A stretch of DNA of 64,000 nt, from contig NZ_SCRP01000003.1 in assembly GCF_004298475.1 (NCBI RefSeq), positions 62,001 to 126,000 of the forward strand, read 5' to 3'. Of this stretch, positions 51,253 through 59,668 are shown in pieces; positions within the stretch are counted from its first letter, which is position 1, and each line of letters begins with the position of its first letter. The notes under the pieces are model-generated. The model saw only the letters and a program-made list of their open reading frames with translations, did not search any database and had not been told where the DNA came from. Position numbers and translations under genes: made by a program. The DNA is from Paraburkholderia sp. GTDB lineage: Bacteria; Pseudomonadota; Gammaproteobacteria; Burkholderiales; Burkholderiaceae.

Positions 51253-51783
51253 TTAAAACAATTCGAGTTCGCCCGAACTTTCGCAGGCCGCTTCCTGATC
51301 CGCCGCGACGAAATCGAGCGGCGTCTTCGAACAGACGCACAGCGTCGCGCCCAGCCGCACGCTCGCATCGAGCGTCAGCGCATGCGACGCCAGATAGGCG
51401 GGCTTCAGCTCCTGCAGATACGGCAGACACCCGCCGCTCAGCACATAGGGCGTCGACATGCCGAGATCCGGGAAATGCTCCACCAGTTGCTGGTTCATTG
51501 CTCCACAGCAGAGATTGCCGAACTCCATGAACGTTTCCGCCAGCGTGCGCTGCGCGTCGCCCACGTAGTACCGGCGCGTCGCTTCGTCGTCGTTGAAGTG
51601 CAGCAGCAACAGCAGGCGAAACTGCATCGACGAGATCGTCAGTGCGACCACGTGCGCGCCCTGCGCGGTTTCGCCCGCGTGAGGCACGATCTCGCAGGCA
51701 TGCTGCGCGTCGGCCACGAGGCGCGTGCGCGCCGCCGCGAAAAAAATGCGGTCGATGCTGTCCTTCGCGCGCTCGCCAATCAT
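51253..51783 (-). CDS. CheX-like protein ending in GELELF
   Basis: 176 aa, soluble. Appears to be a single CheC/CheX-like alpha/beta domain: VVALTISSMQFRLLLLLHF, RTLAETFMEFGNLCCGAMNQQLVEHFPDLGMSTPYVL (helix with E..N spacing), LTLDASVRLGATLCVC. Ends in SSGELELF, the same tail as the receiver-CheX fusion downstream. ATG overlaps the stop of the methyl-accepting-type gene (ATGA). Confidence 0.78.
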   Translation of the reverse strand: MIGERAKDSIDRIFFAAARTRLVADAQHACEIVPHAGETAQGAHVVALTISSMQFRLLLLLHFNDDEATRRYYVGDAQRTLAETFMEFGNLCCGAMNQQLVEHFPDLGMSTPYVLSGGCLPYLQELKPAYLASHALTLDASVRLGATLCVCSKTPLDFVAADQEAACESSGELELF

Positions 51784-52526
51784 GCCAGCGCCTCGGCATG
51801 CGCTTCCGCCAGTTGCGAGCGCAACTGGGTCGACAGCGATTCGACGCTCGCGAGCGACGCCGCAATCATCTTGCCGCCCGCCTGAATGTCCTGAAACGTC
51901 GCGGCCGTGACGAGATCGTTGCGGTGCAGGCTGTCGCGATAGCTCTTGGAGAGTTCCTGCGAGCGCGTCGCCAGCGCACGCACTTCGCCCGCGACGATCG
52001 AGAAGCCGCGGCCCGCCGCGCCCGCGCGCGCGGCTTCGATGGATGCGTTGAGCGACACGATCAGCACGTGGCTCACGATCGACGACAGCTCCTGGTTCTT
52101 CTGATGCATGTCGTGGTTCTGCGCCATCAGCGAGATCATCTGCTCGTGCCAGCGCTCGAATGTCGCCGACATGTGCCGCAGACGCGCAGCTTCGTCAGCA
52201 ATGCCCGCCGCGCGCTGCTGCGCGGCTTCGCACCGTGCGCGCTCGGCGTAGAGTGCTGCGTCGAGCGCGTCTGCCACCGACTTGCGCTGCGCCAGTTCGG
52301 CGTGCAGCGCATCGATCTGCGCCGCAAGCGTGTCGATTTCGTGCGCGCATGCTCCAAGGCGCTCGTTCGCGTGCGCCTCGGCCTTGGCGAGCGCGGCGGC
52401 GTGCGCTGCGTCCTGCGCCTCGCCCTCGTGCCGCCAGCGTGCGCGTGCGCGCCAGTGCACGCCGAGGACGGCGAGTGCCATGAGTACGGCGAGCGCCGCG
52501 CCTCCCATCAGAATCGGCAGAACCAC
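51780..52526 (-). CDS. Minimal methyl-accepting chemotaxis-type signalling protein
   Basis: 248 aa. One membrane helix (3-23), no periplasmic sensor and no HAMP; a coiled coil leads to the conserved signalling hairpin (IVSLNASIEAARAGAAGRGFSIVAGEVRALATRSQELSKSY, about 156-196). The cytoplasmic coiled coil is far shorter than in normal receptors. No CheW is linked to it. Overlaps the CheX-like gene; lies 18 bases after the kinase gene. Confidence 0.88.
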   Translation of the reverse strand: MVLPILMGGAALAVLMALAVLGVHWRARARWRHEGEAQDAAHAAALAKAEAHANERLGACAHEIDTLAAQIDALHAELAQRKSVADALDAALYAERARCEAAQQRAAGIADEAARLRHMSATFERWHEQMISLMAQNHDMHQKNQELSSIVSHVLIVSLNASIEAARAGAAGRGFSIVAGEVRALATRSQELSKSYRDSLHRNDLVTAATFQDIQAGGKMIAASLASVESLSTQLRSQLAEAHAEALA

Positions 52527-52544
52527 TGCAACCCCCGAAATACG

Positions 52545-54905
52545 CTAGTCCGCCAGCGCCTGCGCGCGCACTGCCCGATCCGCTCCGGCAGCGGCCACCG
52601 CCCACTCCTGCGGCAAATACACGATCGTCTCGAAGTGTCGATAGTCCGCGCCGTCGTTGCTATCCGTGAAGCGCAACTCGATACGCCCGCCTGCGCGTTC
52701 GAGGAAAGCGCGCACCGCATCCATGCCCACGCCGCGCCCCGACACGGAAGTCACGCTCTGGGCGGTCGAAAAGCCCACGCGGAAGATAAAGCCTGCAATC
52801 GTCTCATCGGTCACGGCTTCGCCATCGGCCAGCCAGCCGCGCTCCACCGCGATGCCGCGAATACGCGCGAGCGCAAGACCGCGGCCATCGTCGGCAAGGG
52901 TCATCTGCAGCGCGCCGCCCGTCCTGTCGACTTCGATGGCGATATGACCCGCGTCGGTCTTGCCTTGCTCATGGCGCTGCGCCGGTACTTCAATGCCGTG
53001 GTCGAGCGCGTTGCGCAGCAGATGCGTGAACACGTCCTTCACGGTCGAGGTAATTTCGCTGCGCAGGCGCAAGCCGTTGTCGTCGATACGCACCACCGGT
53101 GCGGCCTTGCCGAGTTCGGCTGCCAGCGACGGCAGCGAGCCGAGCACGCCCGCGAGCGCATCGGCCATCGTCTCGGTGCCGATGCTGCCCAGCATGCCGC
53201 GCAGCGTCTCGCGCATCGCGCGCAGCGAAACGAGATCGTCTTCGTTGGCGGTGTCGATCGTGCGCAGCGCCGTTTCGATCTGCCCGCACGCCACGCTCAC
53301 GTTACCGTCGCCGCGCGCGATGCGCGTGCCGCGGCCAAGGCTCACTTCGTTGATCGTCGCGTAGTGTTCGAGCGATGCCTTCACGCGTTCGAGGTCGTCG
53401 ATGAGCGCCTGCTGGTCCCACTCATGATCGGTGTCTTCGCGGCGCAGCGCGTCGTAGCGCTGCTCGACCTCGTGCACGACGCCGGTGAGATGCTGCAGGC
53501 TGTACGTGCGTGCATTGCCCTTCACCGTGTGCATGTTGCGGAACAACGCCGCGATGGCGGCCATGTCCGCGCAGTCGTGCTGGCGAATGATGCGCTCGTT
53601 TTCGTGAATGAAGCCCTTCGAGCTTTCCACGAAGTGGTGGAACTTCTCTTCGCTCACCGCGAGAATTTCGCCGATCATCTGCAGGCGGCGCTTCTGTTCG
53701 CCCGCTTCGGCGGCAAGCTCGCGCAGTTCGGTCACGTCGCGCACGCACAGCATCAGGCGCACGACAACGTCGTTTTCGTCCGTGATCGCCGACCAGCTCA
53801 GGTCGAGCACCTTCTCGCGGCCATCGGGCATGCTGCGCGTAATTTCATTCACGAGCAGATGCTGGTTGAACCCGAAGTTCACGCTGTCCTCGCCGAGACA
53901 CGCATCGACGGCAGCACTGACCTGCGCGATCGTGTCGGCATCGAGACTCGTGTGCGTGAACACGAGATCCATGAGCCCACGCCCGGCAATCTCGTCCGTT
54001 TCGAAAATCGCTTCCAGATACGCCGAATACTCGTTGTGAATGGTTGCGCCTTCCACAACGGTGAGAATGCCCTGCTGCATGTTCTGCAGCATCGCCTGAA
54101 TGTCGGCGGTCTTGCGCTTGAGCTGCGCGGAGCTCTGCTGGATCTTTTCGATCATGCCGTTGAACGCGACGATCGAATGGCCGATTTCATCCATGCGGCC
54201 CACCGGCACGCGCCGCGTGAAGTCCTGATGCGACGCGATCTCGCTCATCATCTCCTGCATGCGCGAGAGCGGGCGCGTGATCTGGCGATACAGCAGCAGG
54301 CCAATTACCGTGAGCAGCAGCACGGCGCCGCCCGTCACGCCGGCAATGGCGCTCGTCGTGGTATCGAGCGTGCTGTTCAGCGCGCGAATGGCGTCGTCTT
54401 TCTGGCGGTTCTTCTCGACGCGCATCGTCGTGACGATGCCCTCCAGTTCGTCGCGGTATTCCGCGACGTTCGCGAAGAGATACGCCTGCGCGAGTTCGTT
54501 CTTGCCCGCGGCCTTCATCTTCGCGGTGTCGTTGATCGCAGCGAAATAATTCGTCAGGCTCTCTTGCCCCTGTGCGACGAGGCCATCCTGGGCGTGGCTC
54601 GCCGCAGCCTTGCGCTGCACGTCGAGTGCGGTGCGCAGCGCGGTTTCCTTCGTTTTAAGCTCGTCTTGTGCCTGCGCAACCATGTTCGCGTCCGGTGCAT
54701 AGACGAGCGTCATCGTCGCGAGCTGGACGTCTTTCACGAGTGAAACGAGATCGGAGGAAGCCAGTGCGCTCGGCACGACGCCTTGCGTAACCTGGCGGAC
54801 ATCGGCGGCGCTGCGACGTGTCTGATAGACCGCGAAGCCGCCGATAGCGGACAACGCAACGAACATCAGCACGATAAGCAGGGTGATACGGTGACGTATG
54901 GTCAT
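52545..54905 (-). CDS. Membrane HPt-containing CheA-like sensor kinase
   Basis: 786 aa. Two membrane helices around a periplasmic four-helix-bundle sensor (MCP-type 4HB, about 30-175), HAMP (ITRPLSRMQEMMSEIA...), a PAS-like segment (LQNMQQGILTVVEGATIHNEY), then an HPt-type helix FRNMHTVKGNARTYSLQHL with phospho-His459, and a CheA-type ATPase domain (VFTHLLRNALDHGIEVPAQR; LADDGRGLALARI; VSGRGVGMDAVR). It lacks a C-terminal CheW/P5 domain, so it carries its own sensor instead of docking to receptors. First gene of the cluster; ATG 54905. Confidence 0.92.
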   Translation of the reverse strand: MTIRHRITLLIVLMFVALSAIGGFAVYQTRRSAADVRQVTQGVVPSALASSDLVSLVKDVQLATMTLVYAPDANMVAQAQDELKTKETALRTALDVQRKAAASHAQDGLVAQGQESLTNYFAAINDTAKMKAAGKNELAQAYLFANVAEYRDELEGIVTTMRVEKNRQKDDAIRALNSTLDTTTSAIAGVTGGAVLLLTVIGLLLYRQITRPLSRMQEMMSEIASHQDFTRRVPVGRMDEIGHSIVAFNGMIEKIQQSSAQLKRKTADIQAMLQNMQQGILTVVEGATIHNEYSAYLEAIFETDEIAGRGLMDLVFTHTSLDADTIAQVSAAVDACLGEDSVNFGFNQHLLVNEITRSMPDGREKVLDLSWSAITDENDVVVRLMLCVRDVTELRELAAEAGEQKRRLQMIGEILAVSEEKFHHFVESSKGFIHENERIIRQHDCADMAAIAALFRNMHTVKGNARTYSLQHLTGVVHEVEQRYDALRREDTDHEWDQQALIDDLERVKASLEHYATINEVSLGRGTRIARGDGNVSVACGQIETALRTIDTANEDDLVSLRAMRETLRGMLGSIGTETMADALAGVLGSLPSLAAELGKAAPVVRIDDNGLRLRSEITSTVKDVFTHLLRNALDHGIEVPAQRHEQGKTDAGHIAIEVDRTGGALQMTLADDGRGLALARIRGIAVERGWLADGEAVTDETIAGFIFRVGFSTAQSVTSVSGRGVGMDAVRAFLERAGGRIELRFTDSNDGADYRHFETIVYLPQEWAVAAAGADRAVRAQALAD

Positions 54906-55160
54906 GGTCGAAATCCCCGGGCGTTGCCGTATCGGTTGCGCTATGGTTGCGCAACTCATGACACGGTGGCCAAATATTCGAGCGTGGATTATCGCGGCGA
55001 GCCCGTGACATGCATGTGACGTTCATACTGATGCACGTTCGATTGATGAGGCCGCGCAACGTTCGTCCATTGTTGTGGAATAGCGGGTGCAAAAGCGGTA
55101 TGCGCAGGCGCACTGGCGTTGCGATAACATGATCGGCAAGCCTTTGTTCGAGAGACGCCC

Positions 55161-55997
55161 GTGTCCGCAACGCCGATTTCCGCCGACGCCCTGCCGCAGT
55201 TCTGGCGCGACCCTGCGCTGCCGTTCATCGAAGCACGCGCAATCGCCGATGGCCGCAACGTGCGCTATGGCCGGCACGCGCACCGCACCTTTTCGATCGG
55301 CGCGGTAACGGGCGGACACAGCACCTATCTAAACGCGAACACGATGGAGCGCATCGGCACGGGCGCGGTGGTGGTCGTCAATCCGGAAGTCGTCCATGCC
55401 TGCAATCCGGCCGCGCACACGCCGTGGGCCTATCGCATGTTCTATGTCGACGTGAGCTGGCTCGCGCAGCTTCAGCAGGATCTCGGCTTCGGGGCGAATC
55501 AGGGCTTTCGCGAGTTCGCGCAAACGTTTAGCGTGCGACCCGATCTCTTCGCCGGTCTGAACCGGCTCTACGATCTGCTCACCGATGTGCATGAAGATAC
55601 GCTGCACAAGGAGAGTGCGATCACGGCTTATTTCTCGGCGCTGCAGCAAACGCTTAATCCCGCGCCCATTGCGCAACGCGAGCCGAACCACCGGCTCGCA
55701 CGCGCCGCCGAGTTCATCGAAGACAACTACACCCGCACGCTCAAGCTCGAAGAGATCTGCGCGGCTGCGGATCTTTCGCCGTCTTATCTGATCCGCGCGT
55801 TCAGGCAGCAGTACGGCATGACGCCGCACGCGTATGTCGTCAACCGGCGCATCGAGTTCAGCCGCGCACAACTGCGGCGCGGCCATGCGATTGCCGACGT
55901 CGCGCTCGAAGCCGGTTTTGCCGATCAGGCGCATCTGCAGCGCGCATTCCGCCAGTTCGTCGCCGCGACGCCCGGGCAATATCGCGGCAACGCGTGA
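55161..55997 (+). CDS. AraC-family regulator with cupin-like sensor
   Basis: 278 aa. N-terminal AraC_binding cupin (VRYGRHAHRTFSIGAVTGGHSTY; GAVVVVNPEVVHACNP), C-terminal helix-turn-helix pair (LKLEEICAAADLSPSYLIRAFRQQYG; AIADVALEAGFADQAHLQRAFRQFV). GTG 55161 start. This subgroup often regulates a neighbouring LysE-type exporter, as here (convergent). Confidence 0.93.
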   Translation: MSATPISADALPQFWRDPALPFIEARAIADGRNVRYGRHAHRTFSIGAVTGGHSTYLNANTMERIGTGAVVVVNPEVVHACNPAAHTPWAYRMFYVDVSWLAQLQQDLGFGANQGFREFAQTFSVRPDLFAGLNRLYDLLTDVHEDTLHKESAITAYFSALQQTLNPAPIAQREPNHRLARAAEFIEDNYTRTLKLEEICAAADLSPSYLIRAFRQQYGMTPHAYVVNRRIEFSRAQLRRGHAIADVALEAGFADQAHLQRAFRQFVAATPGQYRGNA

Positions 55998-56028
55998 GCG
56001 CGGCCCGCGGCATTACATCGTTATTTCG

Positions 56029-56616
56029 TTACGTCATCAGCAGATAGAGCGCCGAAGCGGCGAGCAACGCAGCCATGCAGCGATTGACGAGCCGCACCCG
56101 CGCGCGCTCGCGCAACGCATGGCGCAGCGATGCGCCCGCCCACGCCCAACAGGCAATGGACAAATAGCAGACAACAAAATAGATCGCGGCGAATTGCCAC
56201 ACGAGCGCCGGCTCGCCCGCAACCGCATACACGCCCATCCCCGCCACCGAAGCGAGCCATGCCTTCGGATTGAGCCACTGCATCGTCGCACCGATCATGA
56301 GCGACGGTCCGCGTGCGCTGTTTGCGTCTTCGATATGGCCATCGTCGGCGGCAAGCCGCCAGGCGACATAGAGCAGAAAGGCCACACCCGCCCAGCGGAT
56401 CGCGCGCGTGAGCACAGGCCATTGCACAAGCAGTTCGCGCAGCCCAAGGCCAATCAGCAAGAGCAGCAATGCGAACCCGACCGTCGCGCCAGTTACGTGG
56501 CGCAGGCTTGCGCGCAGGCCGTAGCGCGCGCCCGCGCTCAGCGCGACGATGTTGACGGGCCCAGGGGTGATCGACGTAGCCAGCGCAAATGCGGCCATGG
56601 AAAGCGCAATACTCAC
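56029..56616 (-). CDS. LysE/RhtB-family amino-acid exporter
   Basis: 195 aa, six membrane segments; family start FALATSITPGPVNIVALSAGARYG, with ATMQWLNPKAWLASVAGMGVY in the middle. Exports amino acids or their analogues. GTG 56616 has GAGGA 6 bases upstream; an internal ATG at 56598 is an alternative. Paired with the AraC regulator. Confidence 0.92.
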   Translation of the reverse strand: MSIALSMAAFALATSITPGPVNIVALSAGARYGLRASLRHVTGATVGFALLLLLIGLGLRELLVQWPVLTRAIRWAGVAFLLYVAWRLAADDGHIEDANSARGPSLMIGATMQWLNPKAWLASVAGMGVYAVAGEPALVWQFAAIYFVVCYLSIACWAWAGASLRHALRERARVRLVNRCMAALLAASALYLLMT

Positions 56617-56823
56617 GGTTATCCTCGTTACGCCCGGCGGCGATGAAACACCGGCGCAGCATAGGGGGACCGCCGAGGCGTGTATTGAAGAAAATTGCCC
56701 CGCGCGGAAATCGGGGGCCATCAGGTACGCGTTGCAGTTTCGCCGCCAGCCGCTGATATACGCTTCATAGTCCTGATTAAATCGAGGCTAAAACGGGGAT
56801 CGCATCGCCTCGGTTCAAGTTAC

Positions 56824-56850
56824 CCACAGAAAACGTGGAGAAGCCTGTGA
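56824..56850 (+). repeat. Direct repeat, copy 1 (27-bp exact core)
   Basis: Core begins CCACAGAAAACGTGG and ends AGCCTGTGA. Identical to 56958-56984; weaker similarity continues about 35 bases further (TATC, CGG, CGCCA, CCTTGAAC). Contains CCAC-N7-GTGG and CACAG...CTGTG inverted repeats. Confidence 0.9.
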
Positions 56851-56957
56851 GTATCTTTCGGGGAAGCGCGCCAAGTCCTTGAACAGAAAAGAACTCCGCA
56901 CGTCGCCAGCAAATCGGGCCGCGTATGGAAACATCCGCTCAAAATGCGCCGGGTTGT

Positions 56958-56984
56958 CCACAGAAAACGTGGAGAAGCCTGTGA
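56958..56984 (+). repeat. Direct repeat, copy 2 (27-bp exact core)
   Basis: Second copy, 134 bases after the first. Preceded by TTGT, so TTGTCCACA is a DnaA-box-like word. Confidence 0.9.
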
Positions 56985-57239
56985 ATATCCTCCGGAGATA
57001 TACGCCATCGCCTTGAACCAAAACGAAATTTGCCTTCGCTTCAAGTGCGGAGCACGACCGGTAAAAGACACAGCTCGACTACGTGCGTCAAGAATCACCA
57101 CCACAACCGCGACTTTTACCGGTGTGAGCGCAAACGGTGCGGCACTTCACCGTGAACGGCGCAACCGTTTGCGTGCGACAGAGGCGCAACCAGGAAAACC
57201 TGCGCCGCACCAATCGCCGGACCGGATCCGATTGGTCTG

Positions 57240-57385
57240 AAAGATCGGCGTTAGTCCCATCTCGACGCCGCGACCCACCCCGTTCACGATCTCACTCGTC
57301 AGCACCTCCTGCGTGGATCTGCTGATCCGAGTAACAACGGCGTTTAAGCGGCTCACCCGGCTCTGCCGGGTGAGCTTTTTTCTTT
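57240..57385 (+). ncRNA. Candidate small RNA ending in an intrinsic terminator
   Basis: No ORF, a textbook terminator at the end, and an exposed CACCTCCT (57303-57310) that could pair with ribosome binding sites of target mRNAs, as in many Hfq-dependent sRNAs. The 5' end is a guess; no clear promoter was identified. Confidence 0.35.
57351..57385 (+). terminator. Strong intrinsic terminator
   Basis: GCTCACCCGGC-TCT-GCCGGGTGAGC, a perfect 11-bp stem with 3-base loop, followed by TTTTTTCTTTT. Confidence 0.92.
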
Positions 57386-57656
57386 TGCGGACGATAACGC
57401 ATTTGGCCGTCCTGGCCGCGTCGCACCACGACCGGATTGCGTCAGGCTAATGACAACTTGAATCGACAGCTTGATTCGCCGCGTGCACCATCGCAGCGCA
57501 CGCAAAAAAGCGCGAAAATCTGGCGAGTCGCGTTAAACTGATTCGCCTGGGATGCGCGCTCGTGTTGCAATGTGCGCCCGCGCGCACTCGCACAGACACA
57601 CCGCGCGACCGACCCCGTACAATGACTCGAACAACCAACGCATAAGGACAATATCA

Positions 57657-57902
57657 ATGCGCACGACTGGGTCTTCCGGAACCATGACCCTGCTCACCGA
57701 GCATGACGTCGAGAGCGGACGCGAACTGCGCTCGCTGCGGCTCGAATCGACAGCCGACGGCAAGACTCTGCTGCTGATCGAAGTCGACGAGCGCAAGCCG
57801 GGCATCCACCGCGAAGTGCGTTATGAAATCACGCCCGCGGAGTTGATTGCGGCTATTCGCGCGCAAGGCGCTGAGCTGCCAGGGGAATCGCACAGCCGGT
57901 AA
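57657..57902 (+). CDS. Conserved small hypothetical protein
   Basis: 81 aa, acidic, soluble: TLLTEHDVESGRELRSLRLESTADGKTLLLIEVDERKPGIHREVRYEI then an Ala/Ile-rich helix (TPAELIAAIRAQGAEL). Probably a small alpha/beta fold. AAGGA lies 9 bases before ATG 57657, and TACAAT (57618-57623) is a likely -10. Followed by a hairpin. Function unknown. Confidence 0.82.
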   Translation: MRTTGSSGTMTLLTEHDVESGRELRSLRLESTADGKTLLLIEVDERKPGIHREVRYEITPAELIAAIRAQGAELPGESHSR

Positions 57903-58547
57903 TACACCCGGTTGTACGACCCGGCACCGTACTCGCGCGGTGCCGGGTTGCGCATGCGCGCCGGTTCGATTGCCTTCTCTTGCCCGTGCGCACGCGAAGG
58001 CAGTCTGGTCTTTCCTGTCTCGGTGCTGATATCTGAAAGCATCTTCATACCGGCGCGAAATAAACCCGTCTGGAAGTTGCAGTGCCGCCGCGACGTGAGC
58101 GCCGGATTGCCGACACGCCAATGCCCACACACATCATCGATGCGCACGCAACGACCGGCGCGCGATAAACGCGTCCGCATCGAACGCGTACGTTCCGGCC
58201 AGGCGTGTGGGAACAATACGATCAGAACAACCAGGTAATTGCACCATTCAGTGCACGATTCGGCGCACTATTCAGACCCAATTGCGAGTGCCCTGCTGGC
58301 GCGCACTGCCCCTGATCAGTCCCGTGTTCAGGCGCCTGCGAATTCGCGGAAAGTCTGCGAGAATCATTGCCTGATTGCGCCGCAACGCAATAAAACCCTC
58401 TTCTCCGGTACATAAATTCGGCGCGATGCATTTCCGGAAAACTCACGCCTGGGCCAATATTCGCCCCACTTGAACGCCCGGGAATTGCATCCATAATCGA
58501 TAAGTTGGTCTGCTGTTTGTACTACTCACCGCGACGGAAGTAAGCAG
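57903..58547. other. Intergenic region upstream of the DedA gene
   Basis: About 645 bases. A terminator hairpin at its start; the rest has several short frames on both strands with no ribosome sites and no recognisable products. The segment 58200-58500 is lower in GC. Confidence 0.4.
57920..57947 (+). terminator. Terminator hairpin after the 81-aa gene
   Basis: CCCGGCACCG / CGGTGCCGGG with an 8-base loop, followed only by TTGCGC, so a weak T-tract. Confidence 0.6.
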
Positions 58548-59537
58548 ATGCTACATGACCTCGTCGAGCAGTATGGGCCTGCTCTTGTGTTCGTGAACGT
58601 GCTCGCCGCCTCGCTGGGCCTGCCGGTGCCGGCGATGCCGGCGCTCGTGCTGTTCGGCGCAATGGCGGCCATGCATCCCGGCTCGATCGGCACGCAGGTC
58701 GCGCCCGTACTCGTGCTCGCGGTGTTCGCAACGCTGATCGGCGACAGCGCCTGGTTCCTCGCCGGGCGGCTCTATGGCAGCAATACGCTCAAGACGCTGT
58801 GCAAGCTGTCGCTCTCGCGCGACACCTGCGTAAAGAAAACCGAACGCTTCTTCGGGCGTTGGGGCGTGCGCGTGCTTGCAGTCGCGAAGTTCATCCCGGG
58901 CCTTTCGATTGTCTCCGTGCCGATGGCCGGCGCGATGGGCACGACATACCGCCAGTTCCTGAGCTTCGACGGCATCGGCGCAACGCTGTGGTCCGGCACG
59001 GGTCTGTTGATCGGCGTGATGTTCGCGCCGCAAATCGACATGCTGTTCGCTGGCGCTAGCCGCCTCGGGCGCCTCTCCGCGGTCGTCGTCGCCACATTGC
59101 TGGTGCTCTACGCGCTCTATCGCTGGCAGCGCCGCCGCCAGCTGATCAAGAAACTCGCCAAGGCGCGCATTACCGTCGACGACCTGTATCGCGCGATGAA
59201 CAACACGCCGCCGCCCGTCGTGTTCGATATCCGCTCAGACGAAAAGCGCAAGCTCGATCCGTACATTATCCCGGGCGCGCTGTTTGCCGATGAGCGACAG
59301 CTCAGCGACATTCTCGAGAAATACCCGCACGATCAGAAGCTCGTGATCTATTGCTCGTGCCCCAATGAAATTTCCGCGGCCTGGATGGCGAAGCAGCTCG
59401 CCGAGGCCGGTTTCACCGACGTGCTGCCGCTGCTCGGCGGCCTCGACGCGTGGCGCGACTCGGGCCGCCAGATTGAATCGCTGTCGCCTGCGCCCAGCAC
59501 CGAGGTGCCGCCCCACATCACGCCGAAAGCCGTCTGA
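58548..59537 (+). CDS. DedA-family membrane protein fused to a rhodanese domain
   Basis: 329 aa. DedA/SNARE-associated domain (1-195) with PVPAMPALVLFGAMAA, GRWGVRVLAVAKFIPGLSIVSVPMAGAMG; then a cytoplasmic linker and a rhodanese domain (about 205-310) with the active loop YCSCPNEISAA (Cys269/271). DedA proteins flip undecaprenyl phosphate or other lipids; rhodaneses move sulfane sulfur or sense redox. Starts at ATG 58548, 4 bases after a GAAG-type site. Next to a redox flavoprotein in the same direction (131-base gap). Confidence 0.9.
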   Translation: MLHDLVEQYGPALVFVNVLAASLGLPVPAMPALVLFGAMAAMHPGSIGTQVAPVLVLAVFATLIGDSAWFLAGRLYGSNTLKTLCKLSLSRDTCVKKTERFFGRWGVRVLAVAKFIPGLSIVSVPMAGAMGTTYRQFLSFDGIGATLWSGTGLLIGVMFAPQIDMLFAGASRLGRLSAVVVATLLVLYALYRWQRRRQLIKKLAKARITVDDLYRAMNNTPPPVVFDIRSDEKRKLDPYIIPGALFADERQLSDILEKYPHDQKLVIYCSCPNEISAAWMAKQLAEAGFTDVLPLLGGLDAWRDSGRQIESLSPAPSTEVPPHITPKAV

Positions 59538-59668
59538 TCCCGGCGACGCGCGCGACCGGTTCCGGGTCGCGCCGCCGCACCATGACACGCGTCCCGCACG
59601 ACCCGCAGGACATGCGCATCCGTGATGCCCGGCCTCACCCGGGCGCACCGTTCGAGGAGAACCGCCAG

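Larger units (their letters stand above)
56617..57656. other. Long intergenic region with duplicated repeat and a strong terminator
   Basis: About 1 kb without a credible protein gene. Contains a diverged direct duplication (56819-57025), a lower-GC middle, and at 57351 a very strong plus-strand terminator with no coding gene in front, suggesting a non-coding transcript. Confidence 0.5.

Noticed and set aside
56815..57021. Small minus-strand proteins in the duplicated region (MVQGDGVYLRR...)
   Set aside because: The frame depends on the repeat copies and lacks a ribosome site.
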